Assembly: GCF_963677125.1 (NCBI RefSeq)
Contig: NZ_OY781882.1
Location: 3,542,501 to 3,606,500 of the forward strand
Length of the DNA: 64,000 bases
DNA from: an uncultured Desulfobacter sp.
Lineage (GTDB): Bacteria > Desulfobacterota > Desulfobacteria > Desulfobacterales > Desulfobacteraceae
Direction of reading: 5' to 3'
Position 1 is the first letter of the stretch. Each line of letters starts with the position of its first letter. Shown piece after piece: positions 37,355-46,400 of this stretch. The position numbers were made by a program, and so were the translations under genes. The notes below the pieces were generated by a model, which was given only the letters and a program-made list of their open reading frames with translations, did not search any database and was not told the DNA's origin.

Positions 37355-38383
37355 TTGAGAAACGCTATTGATATGGACGTCGATACAATTAATCTGGACT
37401 TTAGCTACGACGATTTTATCACATTTCATGGAAAAAAAGTGATTCCCCATACTCAACCGGAGCCCGATGAATTTTTCTGGCATTGTCCCCGGGAGTTGGG
37501 GTGCGGTACGTTTCAAAGAGTAAAAATCAGGCCGGGGTTTGATTTGTGGCTGACAGACTGTTCCTTTTGCCGGGACATCATTTTTAAAAATTATGAGATC
37601 CCGATAACCATCCAGTTCAACGTAACCCTTTCCGGCCACTATCGTGTCCGCCTTAACGGCAGCCCAAATTACCAGCGGTATTTTGGCGAATTTCATGGGA
37701 TCAGCTATTATAAAGATGAATATTCCTATTGCAGATTAATCCATGATGTTCCCGCACGCAGTGTATCCTTAACCCTTCAGCCGGATGTTTTTTTAGCCTG
37801 CTATAAGGAACACCTTCACCTGATGCCCCCCGTTATTCACGATATGATCCGGGGTAAGGTAAATACCGGGTATCTGTATCAAAGCACAATCACGCCGGCT
37901 ATCCGGGAGGTCATACATCAAATCAGCGGATGTCGTTTTCACGGTATTGCCCGCAAACTGTTTCTTGAGAGCAAAGCATTGGAGCTGCTTTCGCTCCAAC
38001 TGGATCAAATATGTTCAAGTTCGGGTTCCAGCCCTTCACGTATAAGAATTCATCCCCAGGATAAAAAACAGGTTGAAGGCGTCCGGGATCTTCTTGACGG
38101 CAATCTGGAGACGCCTCCCAGTCTGCAGCAACTCGCAAAATCAGCAGGAATGTCCCACCCCAAACTCAACCGGTGCTTCAAAGAGATGTATGGAATGACG
38201 GTGTTCCAATATCTTAGAACAGAGCGGCTCAACAGAGCCAAAATCATGCTTCAGGAAGAAGGCTATTCAGTGACTGAAACTGCTTTCCAGGTGGGGTATG
38301 ATTCAGTGAGCCATTTTTCCCAGGTTTATAAAAAACTTTTTGGCATCTCCCCAAGTGCTTCGGTGAGAAGGAAAAATCGATAG
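37355..38383 (+). CDS. AraC-family regulator, PchR-like
   Basis: The protein is 342 residues from the TTG at 37355, or 336 from the ATG at 37373; neither start has a strong ribosome site. The N-terminal ligand domain has a segment ARKLFLESKALELLSLQLDQI that is characteristic of PchR-type siderophore regulators. The C-terminal two-helix AraC DNA-binding domain is complete (LQQLAKSAGMSHPKLNRCFKEM and VTETAFQVGYDSVSHFSQVYKKLFGISP). PchR senses its ferric siderophore and activates uptake genes. With the adjacent YbtPQ/IrtAB-like transporters this suggests control of metallophore traffic, which is inferred. Confidence 0.88.
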   Translation: MRNAIDMDVDTINLDFSYDDFITFHGKKVIPHTQPEPDEFFWHCPRELGCGTFQRVKIRPGFDLWLTDCSFCRDIIFKNYEIPITIQFNVTLSGHYRVRLNGSPNYQRYFGEFHGISYYKDEYSYCRLIHDVPARSVSLTLQPDVFLACYKEHLHLMPPVIHDMIRGKVNTGYLYQSTITPAIREVIHQISGCRFHGIARKLFLESKALELLSLQLDQICSSSGSSPSRIRIHPQDKKQVEGVRDLLDGNLETPPSLQQLAKSAGMSHPKLNRCFKEMYGMTVFQYLRTERLNRAKIMLQEEGYSVTETAFQVGYDSVSHFSQVYKKLFGISPSASVRRKNR

Positions 38384-38609
38384 TTCCCGAAATTTCGTAT
38401 TGAAGCAGGGAAATAACTTCCGCGATTTTATTTTTTACCCATTGGTTAAAAGTGCATTGAATATCCAGCTCGTTTTTGCGAATCAATGGCGGCCACAGCC
38501 CCGACCGCCAGGACAAACGCCAGGGAAATCTTTAAAATTACTTCTTTTCACTGCCAATGTTACCTGATATATAAATAAAAACGCGCTAATTGAATCCATT
38601 CAGGCTTCC

Positions 38610-40721
38610 ATGAAGAAAGAGATGCTTCGCCAAATTATCATTGTCAGTTTTTTGACTGTTATGCTCACAGGGGCTGTTCACTGGGAGCTTGTAGGGCATT
38701 ATGCCAAATCCCAGCGTCTTGATATCACCAGGCAAGCATCTCAAATCATGCACCATATGGATTATGAGCTTTCAAGAAGCTTTCTCTTTCTGGAAGATAC
38801 GGCCCATCTCATTGCCATAACGCCGGAGATTACCCAAAAAAAATTCCTATCTTTTGTCACGCTGATATCCAGAAACAAAGTATTGATTAAAAACATTGCT
38901 GCAGCCCCGAACCTTGTTATCCGTTACGTTTACCCTATGGAAGGGAATCAGACGATTATAGGGCAATCCTACAAAGACCTTCCCGGACAATGGCCCGATG
39001 TCCAAAAGGCCATTGCTACACAAAAATTGGTCACTTCCGGCCCCCTTAAATTGATCCAGGGGGGCACCGGTCTCATTGGCCGGGTAGCGGTATATACCCA
39101 TGACGGAAGAGAAGAAAGGCTTTGGGGTATTGTTTCATCGGTTATCGACATGGAACGGCTGTACCAAACCCTTGGCGTTCAAGCTTCCGGGATGGTGGTT
39201 TCTTTGAAAAAAACAGGGCGGGACTTTAAGCCGTTTTACGGAGACGCCTCTTTGTTCCTCCCGCAAGCCCAGGCCGTGATACTGCCTGTCATCATGCAGG
39301 GCGTAAACTGGGAACTGGCCGCCATGCCAAAAAAGGGATGGGCCAAAATATCCGGCATGATCCTGTCAGTTGACCTGATACTGATTCTTTTGGGTTCAGC
39401 AGTCGCTTATTGGAGAGTCAAATCCATCCAAAACGACGCTGTGTTGAAAGAAATCCGGCAAAGTCTGGACCAATCACAAGCCATCGCCCATTTAGGCAGT
39501 TGGTCTCTAAATCTCAACACCCAAAGGCTGTGGATGTCTGATGAAACCTACAGAATTTTTGGATTGGACAAAACAACAACCGTGCCCACCATGACACTTG
39601 TAAAAAATAGAATTCATGATGACGATCGCACCCAAGTGGATGAATCCATCGACCTGGCCATAAAAGAATGCGCAGACTACACAATGGACCACCGAATCGT
39701 AAAAACGGACGGCACCCTTGCCTATGTGGAAGCCCGGGGTTTTGTCCATTGCAGTCAAAACGGAACACCACAAAAATTTACAGGAACGATTCTCGACATA
39801 ACCCCCAGAAAAGAAGCCGAAAAAAAAATTAAAGACCGGGAGGCACAGGTGAGGGCCATGGCCAGCGCCTCCCACGACGCGTTAATTATGATTGATGCTT
39901 CGGACAAAATCCACTTCTGGAGCGACATGGCAGAAAAAATGTTCGGTTGGACTACCGAAGAAGCCATGGGCCAATCCATGCACAGGCTTATAACCTTGCC
40001 CGAAGATTGTGATAAAGCACTTAACGGACTTAAGCATTTTTCAAAAACCGGGACCGGTCCGGTCATCGGTTCGGTAATGGAATTTAACGCCCTTCGTAAA
40101 GACGGCACCATTATTCCGGTTGAACGCTCGGTGGCGGCCTTTAAAATTGCAGATGCATTCTATGCCGTCGGCAGCATCAGGGATATATCCGAACGAAAAA
40201 AGAGGGAAGAACAGCTCCGACAACTGGCCACAACCGATGGCCTTACCGGTTTATATAACAGGCGGCGGTTCATGGAGCTGATTCAAAAAGAATTTAAAAA
40301 AAGTATACGCCATGCCGTATCTTTATCCATCATCATGTTTGACGCCGATAAATTCAAAATGGTTAACGATACCTATGGCCATGAAGCCGGAGACTGCGTC
40401 CTTGTGGATATCAGCAGAATCACCCGCCAGGTTGTCCGGGAAACAGATTTTCCAGGCCGTATAGGCGGGGAAGAATTTGTCGTGGGGCTGCCCCATACCG
40501 ATGCCGAAGGTGCCGTCCAACTGGCCGAGCGGCTCAGGTCCTCTTTTGAAGCCTCAAAAGTGGAAACAGCGGATGGCAGAATAATTCGATATACAGTCAG
40601 TTTCGGCGTAACTTCCTTAGATCCCCAGTCCCCTGTAGATGTGGAAACGCTTATGAAGCATGTGGACAAAGCACTTTACCAAGCCAAGGAAAAAGGCCGC
40701 AATAGGGTCGAACAATATTGA
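38610..40721 (+). CDS. Membrane diguanylate cyclase: CHASE-like sensor, two PAS domains and GGDEF
   Basis: This 703-residue protein has a first helix near 5-25, a periplasmic CHASE-like domain (about 30-245, with YVYPMEGNQTIIGQ and GRVAVYTHDG) and a second helix near 250-270. Two PAS domains (about 290-400 and 405-525) and a C-terminal GGDEF domain follow. The active site is GGEEF (619-623), and an RxxD inhibition site is present five residues before it (Arg610, Asp613). It should make cyclic-di-GMP with product inhibition. It is the only such enzyme in the window, which also contains a GEMM riboswitch at 53219-53313. It stands 150 bases before an ABC transporter operon. Confidence 0.92.
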   Translation: MKKEMLRQIIIVSFLTVMLTGAVHWELVGHYAKSQRLDITRQASQIMHHMDYELSRSFLFLEDTAHLIAITPEITQKKFLSFVTLISRNKVLIKNIAAAPNLVIRYVYPMEGNQTIIGQSYKDLPGQWPDVQKAIATQKLVTSGPLKLIQGGTGLIGRVAVYTHDGREERLWGIVSSVIDMERLYQTLGVQASGMVVSLKKTGRDFKPFYGDASLFLPQAQAVILPVIMQGVNWELAAMPKKGWAKISGMILSVDLILILLGSAVAYWRVKSIQNDAVLKEIRQSLDQSQAIAHLGSWSLNLNTQRLWMSDETYRIFGLDKTTTVPTMTLVKNRIHDDDRTQVDESIDLAIKECADYTMDHRIVKTDGTLAYVEARGFVHCSQNGTPQKFTGTILDITPRKEAEKKIKDREAQVRAMASASHDALIMIDASDKIHFWSDMAEKMFGWTTEEAMGQSMHRLITLPEDCDKALNGLKHFSKTGTGPVIGSVMEFNALRKDGTIIPVERSVAAFKIADAFYAVGSIRDISERKKREEQLRQLATTDGLTGLYNRRRFMELIQKEFKKSIRHAVSLSIIMFDADKFKMVNDTYGHEAGDCVLVDISRITRQVVRETDFPGRIGGEEFVVGLPHTDAEGAVQLAERLRSSFEASKVETADGRIIRYTVSFGVTSLDPQSPVDVETLMKHVDKALYQAKEKGRNRVEQY

Positions 40722-40873
40722 TTTTTCTTGCCGGACCCGGTATTCAATAGCCAGTTTAAACAATAGGCATGGGCCGGACCGGCATATCGACCTTCCAGGC
40801 GCAACCCACAACCACATATGAAAGTAATTCAAAGAGTTATTGTGACACTCACACACGCCCATCGGAGAAGGCT

Positions 40874-41569
40874 ATGCAGTTTGAATGCAGGGGCCTGACC
40901 TTCACTTACCCAGAGGCGGACAAACCCGTCCTTGAGAATCTTAATTTTTCCATGGCCGCACCGGGATTTAATGCTGTTTTCGGGCCATCCGGCGTGGGGA
41001 AAACCTCCTTTGCAAGAATTCTTGCCGGCGGCAGCAGCGGCCCCGGGGGGAGTGCACTGATTTATAAAGGCATTTCCACGATTTTGTATTCCTACAACCA
41101 GGAGCGTCTGCCCGGCTGGTCCAGCACCGGAAGCCATCTGGAAAAGGTGTGCCCCTCAAAAAATTCAGACCTTAAAAAAGAGCTTATCAAAATTTTCAAC
41201 GTGGACGCCCTGTTGGCGTCACGCTTTTCCCAGTTATCCATGGGCCAGCAGAACCGGATGAACCTGATCCGCTACCTGATCCAGGACTTTGATCTGCTGA
41301 TACTGGATGAAAGCCTTGCCAATGTGGATGAAGCCTTGCGGGAGACCATCGTCCTGGCCATAAAAGAGATATTTCCGGCCAAGCTGTTCCTTTATATTTC
41401 CCACAATCTCATGGAAGTGGCCCAATTCTGTAAAGACATTCTGGTCTTAAGCCGTCCCGGAAAAGGCAAGGGGGCCGTTGTGGTACAGGGCCGGAATTAT
41501 AAAACAGGATATACGGCTGATCCCCGGGCCATTGACCGGTCCATGCTGGAGATTATGAATGCTGTTTAG
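40874..41569 (+). CDS. ABC transporter ATPase, NitT/TauT-type, short
   Basis: I start at the ATG at 40874, which has GGAGAAGG just upstream, giving 231 residues; the frame is open further back to 40769 without support. Walker A is GPSGVGKTS and Walker B is LLILDESLANVDE with the catalytic Glu. The signature is LSMGQQNR rather than LSGGQ. The C-terminal domain is short. The permease gene overlaps its end by 11 bases and the binding-protein gene overlaps the permease by 4, so all three form one importer. The substrate is unknown; the family carries nitrate, sulfonates, thiamine precursors and others. Confidence 0.9.
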   Translation: MQFECRGLTFTYPEADKPVLENLNFSMAAPGFNAVFGPSGVGKTSFARILAGGSSGPGGSALIYKGISTILYSYNQERLPGWSSTGSHLEKVCPSKNSDLKKELIKIFNVDALLASRFSQLSMGQQNRMNLIRYLIQDFDLLILDESLANVDEALRETIVLAIKEIFPAKLFLYISHNLMEVAQFCKDILVLSRPGKGKGAVVVQGRNYKTGYTADPRAIDRSMLEIMNAV

Positions 41570-42326
41570 GCGAATCTACCAGTTTCTGATTGTCTATTGC
41601 TTAGGTGTTGTCGGCCTTTTAGGCGTTAAATACGCGGCCGGCCTTTCCAATTATGTTATTCCCGGCTTACCGCTGATCTTTGATACGGCACAGCGGATGC
41701 TGACCGGCTATTTCCTTGATGTGTTCAACACCCTTTCCGTGACGGTACTGGGCCAGATGATCTCCATTGCCATGGCCTTTTTTGTGGGCATCATCGGCCG
41801 AAAATCATCCTGGGCAGGCTCGTTTATCAAAGTCATGGCCTATAACATCCAGGCCTATCCCATTGTGGCCCTGGCCCCGATCATTTTTATTCTTTTGGGA
41901 GACGGATTTTTATCCCGCCTGCTCATTGCCTCCATGATTTGTTATTTCCCCTTGCTGCTGTCGGTGTTGGGGATCATGGCATCGCCCATCAAGGACATTG
42001 AACATTTTTACATTGCCACCGGCCGGATGCGCTGGCAGCTGGAAGTTAAAATCCGTGCTTTTGAGAACTTAAACAAGCTGACCACAGTGATTGCAGGCTC
42101 ATCGACACTGGCCATGGCCGGTACCATTGTGGCAGAATTCATTGCCGCAGATCAAGGTATTGGGTACAGTATACGCATCGCCCTGTACCAGAGTGATCTT
42201 GCCTGTATTCTTGTGGCCTTGTTCGCCATCGGCATTATCATCTCGGTTTACCAGGGGATTCTGGAAACTGTGGGAGAGCAGATGAAAAACAAATGGTCTG
42301 CACCAAAAGGAGGAGATCTGATATGA
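41559..42326 (+). CDS. ABC transporter permease, NitT/TauT-type
   Basis: This 255-residue permease has about six transmembrane helices and the BPD_transp_1 fold. The EAA-type cytoplasmic loop is in KAFENLNKLTTVIAGSSTLAMAGTIVAEFIAADQGIGYSI, whose late AEFIAADQGIGY segment is typical of the SsuC/TauC/ThiX subgroup. It is translated from ATGCTGTTTAG overlapping the ATPase stop. Confidence 0.9.
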   Translation: MLFRRIYQFLIVYCLGVVGLLGVKYAAGLSNYVIPGLPLIFDTAQRMLTGYFLDVFNTLSVTVLGQMISIAMAFFVGIIGRKSSWAGSFIKVMAYNIQAYPIVALAPIIFILLGDGFLSRLLIASMICYFPLLLSVLGIMASPIKDIEHFYIATGRMRWQLEVKIRAFENLNKLTTVIAGSSTLAMAGTIVAEFIAADQGIGYSIRIALYQSDLACILVALFAIGIIISVYQGILETVGEQMKNKWSAPKGGDLI

Positions 42327-43324
42327 ATCAAACAATCAAAAATACTGTCGTGATCCGGGCAGGACTCATGGTTCTGTTCACGATACTTTTTTTTACAACC
42401 GCATCTGCCTTTGCAGGCGATACACTCAATTACCGCCTGAAATGGTTATTCAACACCTCTGTGGCCGGAGACATCATTGCCGATACCGGCGGCTTTTTTA
42501 AAAAAGCAGGGCTGGATGTTTCCGTGAATGAAGGCGGGGCAGGCAAAAACGCCATCAAGGAGCTGGAGTTGGGATATGCAGACTTTGGCGTGGCATCTGC
42601 CGATCAGGTCATCCGTGCCCTTGAGAAAGGTGCTGACGTGGTGGTGCTAGCCCAAATTTTCCAAGTCAACCCCATGCAATGGATATACCGGTCGGACCAG
42701 CCTGAAATCAAGACGCTTTCCGATTTAAAGGACCGGCATATCGGCGTCACCTTTGGGGGGAATGATGAAACCATCATGAACACCCTTTTAGCCAAAGCAG
42801 GACTCACATCAAGAGATGTCCGCATCTCAAGTGTCAGGTTTGATTTCACCCCGTTTTTGAAAAAAGAAGTGGATGTGTGGCCGGTATACCGCAACTCCCA
42901 GGGGGTGATCCTGAAAGAACGACTGGCCGCGGAAAACGAACAGGTAAAATTCTTCAACCCCGCAGACTACGGTGTATCCTTTGTTGCCAACTCCGTTGTA
43001 ACGTCAGGCGCCATGATCAAAAAACACCCGGACACGGTAAAAACTTTTATGACGGCGCTGCTGGCGGCCTGGGAATTTGCCATGGACCCGGCCAATGAAT
43101 TCCAGGTTTTAGCCCAGATCAAACAAAAAGATAAAGGCACCAAAGACGACATCCGCCAAAAACAGCTTGAAGCCACCCGGCCTTTAATCAAACCCGGCAA
43201 AGAGACAAAAATCGGTATTATTGATACCGGGGCATGGCAGCAGACCGAAAACATCATGCTCAAGGGAAAACAGATCGCGGCCCCGGTTCATGTAACAAGC
43301 CGCCTGGTTGGACCGACAAAATAG
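42323..43324 (+). CDS. ABC transporter substrate-binding protein, NMT1/THI5-like
   Basis: Start at 42323 (ATGA overlap with the permease stop, AAGGAGGAG upstream) gives 333 residues with a signal peptide cut near AFAGD. The mature part begins LNYRLKWLFNTSVAGD, followed by AGLDVSVNEGGAGKNAIKEL and YADFGVASADQV, typical of NMT1/THI5-like binding proteins for pyrimidine precursors or aromatic or sulfonated compounds. No lipobox is present, so it should be free in the periplasm. No thiamine genes or TPP riboswitch are nearby, so the ligand is open. Confidence 0.9.
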   Translation: MNQTIKNTVVIRAGLMVLFTILFFTTASAFAGDTLNYRLKWLFNTSVAGDIIADTGGFFKKAGLDVSVNEGGAGKNAIKELELGYADFGVASADQVIRALEKGADVVVLAQIFQVNPMQWIYRSDQPEIKTLSDLKDRHIGVTFGGNDETIMNTLLAKAGLTSRDVRISSVRFDFTPFLKKEVDVWPVYRNSQGVILKERLAAENEQVKFFNPADYGVSFVANSVVTSGAMIKKHPDTVKTFMTALLAAWEFAMDPANEFQVLAQIKQKDKGTKDDIRQKQLEATRPLIKPGKETKIGIIDTGAWQQTENIMLKGKQIAAPVHVTSRLVGPTK

Positions 43325-43363
43325 AGTCCAGTTATGAATACATTTGTAGATGCGTTTTTTTTA

Positions 43364-44446
43364 TTACACCTTGTATTCCATTTCATACACCGGCATCACA
43401 TCGCCCGATTCGGTCAGGGCCAAAGATGTGTCCGTGATTTGACCCGCCATCTGCTGATCCCGGGATGACAGGCTGAACAGGGATGATACCTCACCCAAAT
43501 AAACGGCACCCACATCGGCATCCTCAAGCTTTGTCAGGCGCGTTGCTTCATCGGACGAGGGATTCCACAGGACAAACTGGTCAAACATGGCGTCGTTTTC
43601 ATCAATCCACATGTTTTCATCGTCATCATAATCGGCAAGTTCCTGGAACCCGTTACCCGTAGATGGGCCAAACAGCTCACTACCGTCGTTGATGATACCG
43701 TCCAGGTTGAGATCCAGTGCCAGAAATGCGTACCCTTGGGATAATCCTGCAAGGTTTTCGTCTTCCCCGTCACAGTCCAGGTCAAAACAGAATTCTGCGC
43801 CTTGGAGCATGGGGGTCTGGGCATCGGTCTGGATCACCAGGGGGTCAATGAACATGTAGCCTGTTTCAGTCTCGGTGGTTGTTGATTCATTGACATACTG
43901 CCGATCCATGAACAAATCCATGGAAAAGTCAATCTGACGGTTATCTGCCGTGTAGACGGTTCCCTGGGCGGACACCGAAACCTGTTCGGTCTCTTCATAG
44001 CTAAAGGTTGTGGTGCGGGTCTGCTCCCATTGGGTTAAAATGTTGATGCCCGAAGATTGCGAAAAAGCACCAGTTCCTGTGTAAACCTGGTTTAAGCTTA
44101 TCAGATTGGTTGTGGCGTCGGGGTTAAGCCGGTTCTTGATCTGTTCAATCATGTCAAGGGCCATTTGACGCAGGTTGTTCAACCGGATTCTAAACTGCTG
44201 GGTTAAAGAGAGTTCTCCCACTTCCTGCCAAGAGGAAAGCGTGTTTTCATCCATTGGCGAAATCTCGGAGACAGGATACAGTGGTGAAAACACACCGGAT
44301 TGACTGTTCTCAGTGGCAGCACCGGGGGTTTGATCATCCAGAACAGAACGAAATGAAATTGAGTTGCTGACCTCGGTGCTTTGTGTCAGGGTCTGGGTAT
44401 AGGTTCGGGATGAATCAAGGTTGACATAAAAATCATCTATTTTCAT
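43364..44446 (-). CDS. EF-hand-type calcium-binding protein of unknown function
   Basis: This 360-residue protein without a signal peptide is rich in Ser/Thr/Gln. The N-terminal half is helical (QQFRIRLNNLRQMALDMIEQI), the middle is beta-like, and the C-terminal part has calcium loops: FDLDCDGEDE, ALDLNLDGIINDGSELFG and ADYDDDENMWIDENDAMF. Segments of the form LDLNxDGIINDGSELFG are common near the C-termini of RTX-type or flagellum-associated proteins in this group of bacteria. A good AAGGAGG site precedes the start. It is transcribed against the ABC operon. Its role cannot be assigned. Confidence 0.8.
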   Translation of the reverse strand: MKIDDFYVNLDSSRTYTQTLTQSTEVSNSISFRSVLDDQTPGAATENSQSGVFSPLYPVSEISPMDENTLSSWQEVGELSLTQQFRIRLNNLRQMALDMIEQIKNRLNPDATTNLISLNQVYTGTGAFSQSSGINILTQWEQTRTTTFSYEETEQVSVSAQGTVYTADNRQIDFSMDLFMDRQYVNESTTTETETGYMFIDPLVIQTDAQTPMLQGAEFCFDLDCDGEDENLAGLSQGYAFLALDLNLDGIINDGSELFGPSTGNGFQELADYDDDENMWIDENDAMFDQFVLWNPSSDEATRLTKLEDADVGAVYLGEVSSLFSLSSRDQQMAGQITDTSLALTESGDVMPVYEMEYKV

Positions 44447-44778
44447 TCAGCCTCCTTAAAAATAGGCCGGCCTGCCCCTCTCATGAGGCGCTACCGGAAT
44501 AAAAATTTCGACATCATCTTGATGTTGGTTATATCCGGATATTAAGCAAAAATCATACCCCAGAAACATATAGCTGATTTTACAGAAGATATTAAAAATA
44601 ATGATTTTTCATCCCAATGGACCAGGAAAATTTTACCCACCACATAGGGTACCGTGTCGCTTTTCAGGAGTCCATTGGAGGCAGGAGTATAATATATTAA
44701 GTGTTGCAATTTTCGACGGAGGTTGTTTATTCTCCGATAAAATTGACTGCAAAATGAATCAGTGAAAAGGTTGTTAAA
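44447..44778. other. Intergenic stretch between divergent genes
   Basis: These 332 bases separate the EF-hand gene (minus) from the dockerin-tailed gene (plus) and should hold both promoters. I see a short inverted repeat (CGGAG with CTCCG near 44719-44741) but no convincing promoter boxes, coding potential or RNA gene. Confidence 0.5.
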
Positions 44779-45558
44779 ATGAAACAATATCTTAAGTTTT
44801 ATTCCAGATCTGTGTTGAACTTCTATTCTCTTTTGACATTTTTTGTTTTCTCAATACTGTTGAACTCACAGGCATCAGCATTTATCATGTCTGAATATTT
44901 TCCGTTAAAAAGTGGGAACATTTTAATCTTTGACCTTAATGTTTTTACTGTTGGCCCAGACACCCATGATTTTGGCTCTTACTCTGGTCAGGCATACATA
45001 GATTCAAGAGAATATTATGATTCGGTCCTGTACATCTACAGTGGTCCGGATGGGATCTTAGTGGTCGGTTCTTATGACCCAAAATCTCAGCAATATAATA
45101 ATTTTCCATCGGTTCCTTTTAAATTGGCCTCAGGCGAAATGAATATTGGTGACAGTGTTACCTCTACCACACCTGCCGGTCCAAATGGAGAACCGGAAAT
45201 CACTATTACATCAACCTTACAAAGCGTGGAAAATGTGACAACCTCAGCAGGAATTTTCAATAATACACTTAAACTTAAAATCGAAATAGATGACGAAACG
45301 GGTCAGTATGTCGAAACTATTTGGTTAGCAAAAGCAATTGGCATTGTTAAAACTTACCGCTTGACTGAAACGCCAATTAACCATGACGGTTGCTTATTCT
45401 CTTGCGGAACATTGGATTATTGGGATGATTCAGTCCAAAAGAGAGATATGAATTTATTAAATTATGTAATTCAAAATAACTTTCAAGGGGATTTCGACAA
45501 CGACGGAGATGTAGATGGAGAGGATCTTTCTGTTTTTTCGACGAATTTTGGCCGTTAG
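44779..45558 (+). CDS. Secreted protein with C-terminal dockerin-like motif
   Basis: The 259 residues have a signal peptide (hydrophobic 18-35, cut near ASA) and a beta-rich body opening with MSEYFPLKSGN, a pattern often seen in lipoproteins and secreted proteins of unknown function. The C-terminus DFDNDGDVDGEDLSVFSTNFG is a calcium-binding dockerin-like repeat nearly identical in pattern to those of the Rhs protein and the protein at 28640-29722. No enzyme motif is recognised. It stands alone, just before a transposase element. Confidence 0.8.
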   Translation: MKQYLKFYSRSVLNFYSLLTFFVFSILLNSQASAFIMSEYFPLKSGNILIFDLNVFTVGPDTHDFGSYSGQAYIDSREYYDSVLYIYSGPDGILVVGSYDPKSQQYNNFPSVPFKLASGEMNIGDSVTSTTPAGPNGEPEITITSTLQSVENVTTSAGIFNNTLKLKIEIDDETGQYVETIWLAKAIGIVKTYRLTETPINHDGCLFSCGTLDYWDDSVQKRDMNLLNYVIQNNFQGDFDNDGDVDGEDLSVFSTNFGR

Positions 45559-45582
45559 GAAAGGTCACACAAGAGAAAAATA

Positions 45583-46355
45583 GGGTCAGAGTAAAATTAA
45601 GCGCCAAATTTCCGCCATCCAGTCGGCCGCCCTCTCTTTTTTTCGCTAACCCGTCTACCTGTTAATGCCTCAATCTCTTTCCGGAATCGATCATTACCTA
45701 CAATCATCCCTTTGTTGGTGGCATTTCGGATCAGCTCCATCTCCCGCTCATTAACATCATTCTCAAATAATGTACGATACCTATGACAACGCTCTTTGGA
45801 GTCTCCCCCCAGCATCATATACTCCGGGTGAGGTGTGCACAGATCAGATGTTTTCCCCAAGGCATTGATCCGGTGGCTGGACCAGCGATAGTCTTCTGGG
45901 GATAAAACCATTCCGGCTCTCACCGGGTTAAGTTCGATATATCTATAGACCTTAAGAAGATAGGTACCCGATTCAACCAGGCAGGATTTATAACGGCCTT
46001 CCCAAAGGGTACCGGTTCGGTTGTATTCAGAATTAAAATAGCGGACGTAAAGACGCCCCAAAGCCTGCATCATGCTGCTGATACCGTTTTCCCGCCGGGG
46101 AGTGCACAACAAATGAACATGATTGGTCATCATTACCCAGGCATGAACATCAACTTTATATTTTGTTGCGTATTCCTTTAACCAGCCCGCATATGCGGCA
46201 TAATTGTCATCCGATCCAAAACATACCTGGCGGTTATTACCCCGCTGAATGATATGAATTGGAATATCTTTTGGGGAGATTCGTAGTAATCGAGCCATGA
46301 ATTCAATTTATCATTCATATGTAGGATTACGCAACATTTAATTTTACTCTGACCC
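45583..46355 (-). mobile_element. REP-associated transposase element with 18-bp inverted ends
   Basis: GGGTCAGAGTAAAATTAA at 45583-45600 has an exact inverted copy at 46338-46355, and the two bracket the transposase gene tightly. I see no target duplication. The left end lies 25 bases after the stop of the dockerin-tailed gene, whose reading frame is intact. Confidence 0.7.
45597..46298 (-). CDS. REP-associated tyrosine transposase (RAYT, Y1_Tnp)
   Basis: This is a 233-residue HUH-type single-strand transposase. The HUH motif is NHVHLL (His60, His62), preceded by the usual start IPIHIIQRGNNRQVCF, followed by GTLWEGRYKSCLV and YIELNPVRAGMV, where the family's catalytic tyrosine is expected, and WSSH. 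The frame is intact, so the enzyme may be active. Proteins of this family act on short palindromic repeats. The 3' end of the gene reaches into the left inverted end. Confidence 0.93.
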   Translation of the reverse strand: MARLLRISPKDIPIHIIQRGNNRQVCFGSDDNYAAYAGWLKEYATKYKVDVHAWVMMTNHVHLLCTPRRENGISSMMQALGRLYVRYFNSEYNRTGTLWEGRYKSCLVESGTYLLKVYRYIELNPVRAGMVLSPEDYRWSSHRINALGKTSDLCTPHPEYMMLGGDSKERCHRYRTLFENDVNEREMELIRNATNKGMIVGNDRFRKEIEALTGRRVSEKKRGRPTGWRKFGA

Positions 46356-46400
46356 CTTTTATCCTTTATCGGACCCCTTTTATCGCTGACCCCGTTTATC
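46351..46400. repeat. Three short direct repeats next to the transposase element
   Basis: GACCCCTTTTATC occurs at 46351-46363 and 46372-46384, and GACCCCGTTTATC at 46388-46400. The first copy overlaps the right inverted end (CTGACCCC). They look like duplicated element termini. Confidence 0.55.
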
